Source: an uncultured Flavobacterium sp.
Lineage (GTDB): Bacteria > Bacteroidota > Bacteroidia > Flavobacteriales > Flavobacteriaceae
Reading direction: 5' to 3'
Length of the DNA stretch: 18,242 nucleotides
Assembly: GCF_937876455.1 (NCBI RefSeq)
Contig: NZ_CALFIG010000348.1
Location: forward strand, 1 to 18,242
The translations under genes and the position numbers were made by a program. Positions within the stretch are counted from its first letter, which is position 1, and every line of letters begins with the position of its first letter. The notes under the pieces are model-generated. The model ran no database searches and had not been told where the DNA came from. It saw only the letters and a list, made by a program, of their open reading frames with translations. Of this stretch, positions 7,919 through 15,297 are shown in pieces.

Positions 7919-8932
7919 TTAAGCCTGAAACTTTTTTAAATACCATTCAATTGTTTTCTTTATGCCTGATTCGAAATTTTCATCGGCTTTCCAACCTAAT
8001 TCTGTTTCAATTTTTGTGGCATCAATCGCATAACGTAAATCATGACCCGGTCTGTCGGTTACAAATGTTATTTGATCTTGATATTTTCCAGTGGCTTTTG
8101 GTTTTAATTCATTTAAAATAGCACAAACTGTATCTACAATATATAAGTTGTTGCGTTCGTTTCTACCGCCGATGTTATACGTTTCGCCAGCTATTCCTTT
8201 TTTGAAGGCCAACTCGATTCCTTTACAATGGTCTAATACATACAACCAATCGCGCACATTTTTTCCATCACCATAAATAGGAATATTTTCTCCTTGAAGT
8301 GCTTTTCGTATAATAGTTGGAATTAATTTTTCATCATGTTGTTTAGGTCCATAATTATTTGAACAATTTGTAGTAACTACATTCATACCGTATGTATGGA
8401 AATAACTTCTTACAATTAAATCAGATCCTGCTTTTGACGCAGAATACGGACTATTTGGTGCATAAGGCGTTGTTTCTTCAAACAAACCCGTTTCTCCTAA
8501 TGTTCCATAAACCTCATCCGTAGAAACATGATGAAAACGCGCGTTTTTAAACGTTTCATGGTATTGATTTGGCTTAATCATCCACAATTTTCTAGCCGTA
8601 TCTAATAAATTAAATGTTCCTAAAATATTGGTTTTAACAAATGCTTCAGGTCCTGAAATAGAATTATCTACATGACTTTCAGCAGCGAAGTGAATAACGT
8701 CGTGAAATTGGTACGTATCAAATAATTCTTTAATAAAATTACTGTCGCAAATATCGCCTTTAACAAAAGTATATCTTGGATGAGTTTCTACTTCTTTTAC
8801 ATTATCTAAATTGCCAGCATACGTAAGCGCATCAAGGTTTACTAAATGATAATCTGGATTGTTTTCAATAAAATAAGGAACAAAATTTGAGCCTATAAAA
8901 CCAGCCCCTCCGGTTACTAAAATGTGTTTCAT
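7919..8932 (-). CDS. rmlB: dTDP-glucose 4,6-dehydratase
   Basis: 337 residues, extended SDR family. Motifs: TGGAGFIGSN (7-16) for NAD+, FAAESHVDNS (82-91), STDEVYG (137-143) with the catalytic Asp139-Glu140 pair, YSASK (Y163, K167), NCSNNYGP (189-196) and the substrate-binding YGDGKNVRDWLYV further on. It converts dTDP-glucose to dTDP-4-keto-6-deoxyglucose, the branch point between the RmlC/RmlD and WecE/WecD routes. Its start codon overlaps the stop of the Wzz-like gene by one base (TAATG), which implies translational coupling to that gene. This is the first sugar-nucleotide gene in transcription order. Confidence 0.96.
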   Translation of the reverse strand: MKHILVTGGAGFIGSNFVPYFIENNPDYHLVNLDALTYAGNLDNVKEVETHPRYTFVKGDICDSNFIKELFDTYQFHDVIHFAAESHVDNSISGPEAFVKTNILGTFNLLDTARKLWMIKPNQYHETFKNARFHHVSTDEVYGTLGETGLFEETTPYAPNSPYSASKAGSDLIVRSYFHTYGMNVVTTNCSNNYGPKQHDEKLIPTIIRKALQGENIPIYGDGKNVRDWLYVLDHCKGIELAFKKGIAGETYNIGGRNERNNLYIVDTVCAILNELKPKATGKYQDQITFVTDRPGHDLRYAIDATKIETELGWKADENFESGIKKTIEWYLKKFQA

Positions 8933-9891
8933 TATGCTTGTTTTCTTAATTTTTGATTTTGATATGTTTTATTGAATTTATATCCTACTAAATAAACCAA
9001 AATAAATATAAATGGAATGAAAAACTTCAACTTATTTGCTAATCCTTCCGAGTCCATGCTATTCAATACTATTTCTTGATCTTTAATAATTTTTGTGGAT
9101 TCTAAAAGTTGGATTTGATGGATGCTGTTCTCTTTAATTAAATCATCTTTCTTTGTTAAAACATCAGCAATGCCTCCATTTTCAGATATCATTACCCCGC
9201 CTGAAACAGGATTCTTAGCATAAGAAGCAAGTAATTGATCTATTTGATTAATCAATATGTCGTTTGTTTTAATTTTGTTAAGTAAATTATGAGTATAAAT
9301 CTCCTTTAATTTTGTATAATAGTCGGATTGTTGTAAATAATTCAAAATTGGTTCTACTAATTCCTTTTTAGAAAAAGCTCGGGTAGTTACTATGGTAATG
9401 GTGTGTTGTGGATAATTTTTACTCGTTACCTTATCATTAATAATTTTTTGAATATCACCATCTTCAGCCATTAATTTAACCAATTCAAAGTTTTTGTTGT
9501 TTTCATCTGAACTATTAATATAGCTATAAATACCATTAATAGGCGTTGCATCGATATCAATAATTTTTTTTACATTCTTAATTCCTAAACCGGCAAAAAA
9601 AAGAGTATCTTTTTCTTTAAGTTTTGCTTCAAGATGTGCAACTCTTTTATACAAATAATCGTTTGTGCCAAAATTAGGAATGACTTGAATTTCAGTTGTA
9701 TATACCTTTGTTTTATCAAGATAGTACCCTAAGGCAAACCCCAAAACAACTAACATCCCAAAAATTATTATTTTCTTTTTAATGAAGAAAATAAAATCAA
9801 ATATAGTTGAAATAATGCCTTGGTAAAAATTTGAAATTCCTTTTCCAATTTGGCCTAAATCGATTTCTTGGTCTTGCGTTTTTTGCGTCAT
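8932..9891 (-). CDS. Wzz-like chain-length / polysaccharide co-polymerase protein
   Basis: 319 residues with the topology of Wzz/PCP proteins: a ~35-residue polar N-terminus, a membrane helix near 41-57 (preceded by IKKK), a long extracytoplasmic region (about 60-288) with predicted helices and lysine-rich stretches, and a second membrane helix near 289-305 followed by a basic tail. No tyrosine-kinase domain is present. Such inner-membrane proteins set the length of O-antigen or capsule chains together with a Wzy polymerase, which is not seen in this window. The position directly upstream of rmlB with a one-base overlap fits. The sequence is divergent and I assign it on topology, helix placement and context rather than on residue motifs. 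Confidence 0.75.
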   Translation of the reverse strand: MTQKTQDQEIDLGQIGKGISNFYQGIISTIFDFIFFIKKKIIIFGMLVVLGFALGYYLDKTKVYTTEIQVIPNFGTNDYLYKRVAHLEAKLKEKDTLFFAGLGIKNVKKIIDIDATPINGIYSYINSSDENNKNFELVKLMAEDGDIQKIINDKVTSKNYPQHTITIVTTRAFSKKELVEPILNYLQQSDYYTKLKEIYTHNLLNKIKTNDILINQIDQLLASYAKNPVSGGVMISENGGIADVLTKKDDLIKENSIHQIQLLESTKIIKDQEIVLNSMDSEGLANKLKFFIPFIFILVYLVGYKFNKTYQNQKLRKQA

Positions 9892-9894
9892 TTG

Positions 9895-11583
9895 TTAGTG
9901 TTTTACTTTGAAAATTTGCTCTAAAATTTTTATGGTAATTAAATATGTGGGTTTTACCCCTGTAGTTCCTAATCCCCCTGAAGCTAAAGTGCTTCCTGTT
10001 TCTAGTGGGTTATCAGAAGCATAATAAGCATAACGAACTTTTACATTGGTGTTAATACTTTTTCTAATCATAGAAGCTGATTGAATAGCTTTTTGATAAT
10101 ATGCGCCTTCCATTTCTAATCCAATAGCGCTCCATGTGGATTCATGGAAGAATTTTAATAAGTCTTTGTTTTGTAAGGATGTCCCTAAAACCGTAATCAT
10201 TGGACCTGCATAAACCGGAATATCATTGCCCTCAAACATAGCGGCGGTTAATTCATTATGAAAATAATAATTATCCGCAGTGCCTTCATTGACATGCGCA
10301 TTTGGAATCATTATGTCTCCTTTTCCGCCTTCTAAAATGCCTGCTTTACCCATTATAGAAACAGATTCTACGTTTAAAAAATGTTTTTCTTTATTTATTT
10401 TGTAGGGTTTCAATAATTCATCAATGGTTTCATAAGCTTGTTCGCCAAATGCATAATCCATTACAATTAATACGGGTTTGTCTTTTACAGAAGCATTTGA
10501 AAAAGCTGTTTTTTTCCAATCAAACTTAGCGCTATCAAAAATTTGTACATCAATGTTGGTTCCTGATGTATCTGGTAACGCTATCATGCCTTGTTGGAAA
10601 GCCGCTTCTTCCACTTTTTTTCTTAAATCTTTGTTGTTTGAAGCGCTCAAATCTTCGTAGATTTGATAGGGATCTTTTCCCTTATATTTTGTCCCTAAAA
10701 CCACTGGAGCAAATATAGAATTCATCACACTGTGCATATTAGCACTAATAATATGAATAGGGCGTTCTAATAAATTGTTTTTTTCTAGCGTTTCTTTGAT
10801 GTTATTTGCCCAAATTTCACCATAAATATGATGTCCTAATCGTTCTCTTAAAATTGGACTAAACGTAATTGTTCTTTTGTTATTATCAACAATCTCTTCA
10901 ATAGCAAGTTTTCCTAACCAATACACAATTTGTAAAAATCTGTCTGGGGCTTCTTTAGTAGCAAAACCATCATAAATATCTTGAACCTCTGCAAATGTTC
11001 TTCCTAAAACATTTGAAGCATGAGACATGGCTTTTTCTCTTTCTATTTGGGTTAGTTTTTTGTTGTATAGGGCAAATTGTTCTAGTTTTTGCCAATCTCT
11101 AGACACCAAACCTTCATCATCAATTAAAACCCTGTCTTTAATTTTGTGAGACTCAATAAAAATAAAGGTTAAATGGGTTAAAATATCATAAATATCCGAA
11201 CGTCCTCTGGTGATTTCAATGTTCATTTGCTCATCGTCAATACGGTAGCAATTTCTTCTTCTTTTTGGAGGAACAATAGCAGTAAAATGAGAATTAGCAT
11301 ACCCTTCATCTGAAGTTAAACTAATGTATCTGCATTGTTCAATACCGATTGGTAGGCGTTCAATTACATATAATAATCCGTTTAACTCTACTTTTTCTTC
11401 TGCAATAGACCCATATATTTCTGGTCTTAATGATAATAATGCTTCACGTAATGTTTCTCCAGAAATTCCCATTGGTTTATAAAAACCTCTGTTAAACAAG
11501 TGTCGCATAGTGATGTACAGTCTTTCGATAGCTGCCGAAGACTCTTGCGCTCTTGAGCGCGAAATGTTCTTAATGTCTTTCAT
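9895..11583 (-). CDS. DUF6909-like protein with nucleosidase/phosphorylase-like C-terminal half
   Basis: 562 residues, no signal peptide or membrane helix, so cytoplasmic. The N-terminal ~270 residues match no fold I know beyond what I recall as the Bacteroidota family DUF6909 (ISRSRAQESSAAIERLY opening; basic PPKRRRNCYRIDDEQ at 105-119). The C-terminal half (about 370-560) has features of the nucleoside phosphorylase / AMP nucleosidase fold: a glycine-rich GKAGILEGGKGDIMIPNAHVNEG (412-434), AGPMITVLGTSL (459-470), GLEMEGAYY (488-496), which looks like the MEgaa substrate motif, and SDNPLE (523-528) at the place of the catalytic-Asp loop. Nucleoside or nucleotide cleavage is therefore a guess. 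A candidate promoter and a stem-loop lie just upstream. It is 3 bases from the Wzz-like gene downstream. Confidence 0.7.
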   Translation of the reverse strand: MKDIKNISRSRAQESSAAIERLYITMRHLFNRGFYKPMGISGETLREALLSLRPEIYGSIAEEKVELNGLLYVIERLPIGIEQCRYISLTSDEGYANSHFTAIVPPKRRRNCYRIDDEQMNIEITRGRSDIYDILTHLTFIFIESHKIKDRVLIDDEGLVSRDWQKLEQFALYNKKLTQIEREKAMSHASNVLGRTFAEVQDIYDGFATKEAPDRFLQIVYWLGKLAIEEIVDNNKRTITFSPILRERLGHHIYGEIWANNIKETLEKNNLLERPIHIISANMHSVMNSIFAPVVLGTKYKGKDPYQIYEDLSASNNKDLRKKVEEAAFQQGMIALPDTSGTNIDVQIFDSAKFDWKKTAFSNASVKDKPVLIVMDYAFGEQAYETIDELLKPYKINKEKHFLNVESVSIMGKAGILEGGKGDIMIPNAHVNEGTADNYYFHNELTAAMFEGNDIPVYAGPMITVLGTSLQNKDLLKFFHESTWSAIGLEMEGAYYQKAIQSASMIRKSINTNVKVRYAYYASDNPLETGSTLASGGLGTTGVKPTYLITIKILEQIFKVKH

Positions 11584-11606
11584 TAAATTTTCTTTTATCT
11601 AACCAA

Positions 11607-11614
11607 CAAAGGTA
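11607..11614 (-). promoter_or_regulatory. Candidate -7 element for the DUF6909-like gene
   Basis: On the - strand TACCTTTG fits the Bacteroidota -7 consensus TAnnTTTG and ends 23 bases before the ATG of the 562-aa gene. No good -33 TTG at the usual 17-23 base spacing is seen; the nearest is about 29 bases away. It implies that this gene and the polysaccharide genes behind it can be transcribed separately from the GH3/LytM pair. Confidence 0.45.
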
Positions 11615-11643
11615 CGGATTTTATTTTTTAGTTAAAAAATCCG
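11615..11643 (-). other. Stem-loop at the GH3 / DUF6909-like junction
   Basis: CGGATTTT (11615-11622) and AAAATCCG (11636-11643) form an 8-bp perfect stem with a 13-base AT-rich loop. The GH3 stop codon lies at the base of the stem and the candidate -7 element directly abuts it. No T-run follows on the - strand, so it is not a standard intrinsic terminator. It could be an operator or a transcript-end stabilising hairpin. Confidence 0.4.
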
Positions 11644-13120
11644 CAATCTTTCTATCGTTTGAAAGCCTTGGCAATTTGTTTTGTCCTCCTAATTTTCCTA
11701 TTGATTTCATGTATTCTTGGAATCGGTTTGTAGGTATTTTTGTCACAACGGCTGTTCGCAAAACATTTCCGTTAATTAAATCGTCATAATAAACATTTTG
11801 TTGGCGCATTGCTTTGTCTAATTGTATAGCAAAGCTGTCAAAATCTATTATGTTTTCTGAAACATCTGCATCAAACTCTATTAACCATTCATGATAAGGC
11901 AAACCTTCTTTTGGTGTGATTTGGGGCGCAACTGTAAACTCATTTATTCTAATTCCACTATTTTCAGTGGCTATTCGCATCGCTTCTTCTACTTCTTTAC
12001 CAATTACATGTTCACCAAAAGCTGAAATGTAATGTTTAATTCGTCCGGTAACAATTATTTTATATGGTTTTATTGATGTAAACGCAATTGTGTCGCCAAT
12101 ATTGTATGCCCACAATCCTGCATTAGTAGAAATAATCAATGCATAATTTACGCCTACTTCCACTTCTCCAATTGTATATCGTTTTGGATTTTCGGTGAAA
12201 AATTCATCCGCTTTTATAAATTCATAAAAAATACCTGAATTTAACAACAACAACATTCCTTTTTCCTTTTGAGAATCTTGATAGGCAAAAAATCCTTCCG
12301 AAGCAGGAAACAATTCTATTGAATCCACTTTTCGCCCAATTAAATTTTCAAATTTTGCACGATAGGGTTCATAATTCACGCCGCCATAAATAAATAGATT
12401 GAAGTTTTTAAACAAATCTCCTACTGGTTTTTGTGTTTTTTCTTTTAATTTTTCAAAATACATTAGTACCCATGAAGGAATGCCGGAGATAACTGTCATG
12501 TCTTGCTGAAACGTTTCTTCAACAATGGCGTTCACTTTTACTTCCCAATCGTCTATACAGTTTGTTTCCCAACTAGGAAGCCTGTTCTTTTGTAAATACT
12601 TAGGCACAAAATGCGCTACAATTCCTGATAAACGACCTAACCGAATACCTTTTTTTTCTTCAAGTTTAGGGCTGCCTTGTAAAAAAATCATTTTACCATC
12701 TACAAAATCTGCTTTTCTTGTCTCATGAATGTAATTTAAAATAGCGTTTCTTGCTGCTTCAATGTGATAGGGCAACGACTCTTTAGTCAACGGAATGTAT
12801 TTAGCGCCCGATGTAGTTCCTGAAGTCTTTGCTAAATAAAGAGGTTTGCCTGGCCACAAAACGTCTTCTTTTCCATTTACCACCTCATCAATATATTTTT
12901 TTAAGTCTTCATAATCGCGAACCCGCACTTGTTTGCAAAAATCTTCATGATTTTGAATGATATCAAAATTATGCGCTTTTCCAAACGCAGTGTCCTTGGC
13001 CTGTGCAAGTAATGATTTAAAAATACGGTCTTGGGCGGCTAGTGGATTAGTAATCCATACTTGATTTTTTTTATGAATGTATGCGGCAAATATTTTTGCC
13101 GCAATTGATTTGATAGACAT
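11621..13120 (-). CDS. GH3-family acyl-adenylating (amido synthetase-like) protein
   Basis: 499 residues, typical of bacterial members of the GH3 auxin-responsive family. The ATP-binding loop KTSGTTSGAKYIPLT (98-112) is the ANL-superfamily motif. FIYGGVNYEPY, ELFPASEGFFAYQD, the YTIGEVEVGVNYALIISTNAGLWAYNIGDT region and VTGRIKHYISAFGEHVIGKEVEEA follow in the family order. Plant GH3 enzymes adenylate a carboxylic acid hormone and join it to an amino acid; the substrate of bacterial members such as this one is, as far as I know, not established. It is cytoplasmic. Its ATG is 2 bases after the stop of the LytM-like gene, so the two are co-transcribed. It ends 37 bases before the 562-aa gene. Confidence 0.85.
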   Translation of the reverse strand: MSIKSIAAKIFAAYIHKKNQVWITNPLAAQDRIFKSLLAQAKDTAFGKAHNFDIIQNHEDFCKQVRVRDYEDLKKYIDEVVNGKEDVLWPGKPLYLAKTSGTTSGAKYIPLTKESLPYHIEAARNAILNYIHETRKADFVDGKMIFLQGSPKLEEKKGIRLGRLSGIVAHFVPKYLQKNRLPSWETNCIDDWEVKVNAIVEETFQQDMTVISGIPSWVLMYFEKLKEKTQKPVGDLFKNFNLFIYGGVNYEPYRAKFENLIGRKVDSIELFPASEGFFAYQDSQKEKGMLLLLNSGIFYEFIKADEFFTENPKRYTIGEVEVGVNYALIISTNAGLWAYNIGDTIAFTSIKPYKIIVTGRIKHYISAFGEHVIGKEVEEAMRIATENSGIRINEFTVAPQITPKEGLPYHEWLIEFDADVSENIIDFDSFAIQLDKAMRQQNVYYDDLINGNVLRTAVVTKIPTNRFQEYMKSIGKLGGQNKLPRLSNDRKIADFLTKK

Positions 13121-13122
13121 GT

Positions 13123-13977
13123 TTACTGAAAATTAATGTATTGTGTGGGATCTACAGGCGCACTATTTTTCCAAAGTTCAAATTGAAGGCTAACTTTGTT
13201 TTGTATGGCAGAAACAAAACCTGTTTCTGCTATTACTTCTCCTGTTTTTACGAAAGCCCCTTGTGATTTTGTAACAGACGCAATGTTTTTATAAATAGAT
13301 AAAAAATCATCTTTATGTTTAATTATTACTACATATCCTTTTCCAATGGTCCATTCTGAAAAAACGATTGTACCAGACGCTACCGCTAAAACAGGTGTGT
13401 TTCGTGGTGCTGCAATTTCTATGTAATATTTTTTAAACGGTTTTGTAATCGTTCCTTTTACTGGAGCAAAAAACACTTGATTTACTTTAGGAGAAACTTT
13501 TTCAAAAACATTATACTTATCATCATTCTCTACTTCTTTTCTAAGTTCTTGCTCTTTTTCAGAACGTGCTATGGGAATTTCTTTACTCTTTATAATTGCA
13601 GCTTGAATAGAATCTTTATTTAATTTTGCAAACTCTAAATTTCCATTTAAAACCGCTTTAACTGCATTTATATATTGATTGTTTTGTTGTGCAACACGCA
13701 ATAAAGAATCAGATTGCATGGTTAGTTTTGTTGCTTGTTTTTTCAACTCTGTAGAGGCATAACCGGGTATATATTCCCGAAGGGGTGTAAAGGCAATAAT
13801 AATAGTGGTTAAAAAAACGATTAAAATAGCACTTGAAGCAGTGACAACAAACACATTCATGAGGGTTAATTTTAGAGAAAAGGATTCGGCTAACGTGTCT
13901 TCATTATAAACAATGAAACGGCGTTTGCTTAAAAGTCTTCTTTTTAATGTTTGAAATTGTAATCGTTTCTCAGACAT
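13123..13977 (-). CDS. LytM/M23-like envelope protein, zinc ligands missing
   Basis: 284 residues. A basic cytoplasmic N-terminus (1-35), one membrane helix (about 40-63), a helical, coiled-coil-like periplasmic stretch (about 75-160), and a C-terminal M23/LytM domain (about 168-284) recognised by APVKGTITKPF, IEIAAPRNTPVLAVASGTIVF, GKGYVVIIKH and VKTGEVIAETG. In active M23 enzymes the zinc and catalytic residues lie in HxxxD, YxH and HxH. Here the aligned positions are K183...E187, N231 and S263-x-Q265. The domain is therefore predicted to be catalytically inactive, like EnvC or NlpD, which activate peptidoglycan amidases. It is the first gene of the leftward series, with its own -7 element, and is transcribed divergently from tatA. 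Confidence 0.85.
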   Translation of the reverse strand: MSEKRLQFQTLKRRLLSKRRFIVYNEDTLAESFSLKLTLMNVFVVTASSAILIVFLTTIIIAFTPLREYIPGYASTELKKQATKLTMQSDSLLRVAQQNNQYINAVKAVLNGNLEFAKLNKDSIQAAIIKSKEIPIARSEKEQELRKEVENDDKYNVFEKVSPKVNQVFFAPVKGTITKPFKKYYIEIAAPRNTPVLAVASGTIVFSEWTIGKGYVVIIKHKDDFLSIYKNIASVTKSQGAFVKTGEVIAETGFVSAIQNKVSLQFELWKNSAPVDPTQYINFQ

Positions 13978-13993
13978 GCTGTTTTGATTTATA

Positions 13994-14001
13994 CAAATAT
14001 A
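13994..14001 (-). promoter_or_regulatory. Candidate -7 element for the LytM-like gene and leftward series
   Basis: TATATTTG on the - strand matches TAnnTTTG and ends 16 bases before the ATG at 13977. No convincing -33 TTG is present upstream. This is the likely main promoter for the LytM-like and GH3 genes and perhaps everything behind them. Confidence 0.5.
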
Positions 14002-14086
14002 AAATTAATTCATGTATTTAAACATTTGAAAACGAATTACCCCATGAAAAATAGATCAAATTTATGTTTCATATCTATTTTTAGCT

Positions 14087-14094
14087 TACATTTG
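14087..14094 (+). promoter_or_regulatory. Candidate -7 element for tatA
   Basis: TACATTTG matches TAnnTTTG and ends 27 bases before the tatA ATG; AAGAAG directly before the start may serve in ribosome binding. The -33 region has only a weak TTT-containing match. Together with the divergent element at 13994-14001, this makes the 144-base intergenic region a two-way promoter. Confidence 0.5.
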
Positions 14095-14121
14095 CATATT
14101 AATTCTTAAAAATTCAAGAAG

Positions 14122-14325
14122 ATGAAATCATTATATATCACATTAGGCGCTATAGGTACTACTGAATGGATTATGATTATCGCTGTTGTTTTATTGCTTT
14201 TTGGTGGTAAAAAAATTCCTGAATTAATGAAAGGTTTAGGAAGCGGTATCAATGAATTTAAAAAAGCATCTAAAGGAGAAAATACTCCTCCACAAAGCAA
14301 AAAAGAAGAGGAAACTAAAGAGTAA
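14122..14325 (+). CDS. tatA: Sec-independent protein translocase subunit TatA/TatE
   Basis: 67 residues. One N-terminal membrane helix (about 13-29, EWIMIIAVVLLLFGG), the FGGKKIPELMKGLGSG hinge and start of the amphipathic helix, and a charged, lysine/glutamate-rich tail. This is the standard TatA/E plan: oligomers form the transient path for folded twin-arginine proteins across the inner membrane. In TatA-type proteins the FG-x-x-K-(I/L)-PEL motif is nearly invariant and is intact here. The gene stands alone; tatB and tatC are not in the window. A strong hairpin follows 18 bases after the stop. The short length is normal for Bacteroidota TatA. Confidence 0.95.
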   Translation: MKSLYITLGAIGTTEWIMIIAVVLLLFGGKKIPELMKGLGSGINEFKKASKGENTPPQSKKEEETKE

Positions 14326-14343
14326 TTTTTTAAATTTCCAATA

Positions 14344-14385
14344 AAAAAATTCCAAATTATTGTTTCTTATAATTTGGAATTTTTT
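14344..14385. terminator. Bidirectional intrinsic terminator between tatA and the thioredoxin-like gene
   Basis: A perfect 17-bp inverted repeat: the arms 14344-14360 and 14369-14385 pair over their full length around an 8-base loop (14361-14368). The A-run on one side and the T-run on the other give a U-tract in either direction, so it can end both converging transcripts. The stop codon of the leftward thioredoxin-like gene (TAA, complement of 14367-14369) straddles the loop and the base of the right arm, so the last codons of that gene form part of the stem. Confidence 0.85.
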
Positions 14386-15224
14386 GTTTCTTTTAGTTTA
14401 ACTATTTTATCAGCTTTTATTTTAAAATATTCAAAGCCTTCTAAGGTGTTATAAAATTTTTGTTTTTCCTCTGTTTGGTTTATATTATATTCTGCAATAT
14501 ATTTAAGAAAATAAAAATAATTTTTGTTCAAAAAATCTGTTATTTTTTCTGAATCAATTTTTTCTAGCTTTTTACTTAGTTTATCAAAGTTAAAATTATA
14601 CACATATTCATATAAATTCAATATCTCTAATCGTTGTATTTTAGTGGCATAATCTATTTCTTTTTTTGAAACTTGATTTTTTGCTTCGTTTAAATATTCC
14701 AGTGCGTTTAAAATAAATTTTCTTTTAATTGCCGAGTCTAAATATAAGGTATAATCTAATTTTTGTAAAGATAAATTTATAGCAGTGGTAAAGGTTATAC
14801 TTTTTGAAAATTCAATGGCTTGGTTTGCAAAAAACTCTGTGTTTAATCTATAAGGTTCTAAAAAATTTTGCGTTTGGTTTATGTCCATATAACCTATGTT
14901 TGTTTCAATAACTTTTCCAAATGCGTCTGTAATTAATACTCTTGGAATTGAATTTATATTGTAAAAACGTACAGCTTCTTGATTTTCATCTGTGTTAATT
15001 TTTACAAAAATAAAATCAGAGATTGTACTTTTCATATTCTTTTGTTGCCATACATCTGCATCCATTTTTTTACATGGCCCACACCATGAAGCCCAAAAAT
15101 CAATTACAATATTTTTATTGGTAGCTAAGGCTAGCTTTTTTGCTGTTTCTAAATCATCTAGGTCTTGAGCCACAAAAAGATTAGAAAACAAAAAGAATAG
15201 AAAAAATAATGTTGTTTTATTCAT
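14367..15224 (-). CDS. Secreted thioredoxin-like protein
   Basis: 285 residues. A hydrophobic signal peptide (1-19, cleavage likely after FVA before Gln20) targets it to the periplasm. A thioredoxin domain follows (about 22-125) with FWASWCGPCKKMD (active-site C48 and C51) and the cis-proline in SIPRVLI (P94). A predicted helical C-terminal region (about 126-285) of unknown function makes it twice the size of a plain thioredoxin. The likely role is disulfide reduction or exchange in the envelope; the partner is unknown. It is transcribed alone from a -7 element 22 bases upstream, and its end is embedded in the bidirectional terminator. AT content is high, with long Asn/Lys/Phe runs. Confidence 0.85.
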   Translation of the reverse strand: MNKTTLFFLFFLFSNLFVAQDLDDLETAKKLALATNKNIVIDFWASWCGPCKKMDADVWQQKNMKSTISDFIFVKINTDENQEAVRFYNINSIPRVLITDAFGKVIETNIGYMDINQTQNFLEPYRLNTEFFANQAIEFSKSITFTTAINLSLQKLDYTLYLDSAIKRKFILNALEYLNEAKNQVSKKEIDYATKIQRLEILNLYEYVYNFNFDKLSKKLEKIDSEKITDFLNKNYFYFLKYIAEYNINQTEEKQKFYNTLEGFEYFKIKADKIVKLKETKNSKL

Positions 15225-15246
15225 GTGTATATTTTTATTCGAAAAA

Positions 15247-15254
15247 CAAATGTA
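15247..15254 (-). promoter_or_regulatory. Candidate -7 element for the thioredoxin-like gene
   Basis: TACATTTG on the - strand matches TAnnTTTG and ends 22 bases before the ATG at 15224, in the 73-base gap after tex. A TTG is present further upstream but at about 31 bases, longer than usual. The element suggests transcription separate from tex. Confidence 0.45.
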
Positions 15255-15297
15255 CGTTTTTTATTATAAAAATATTTATTTGAAACAAAAAAGTTTT

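Noticed and set aside
14106..14300. 64-codon - strand open frame opposite tatA
   Set aside because: tatA is unmistakable by motif, and the antisense frame has no ribosome-binding site or domain.
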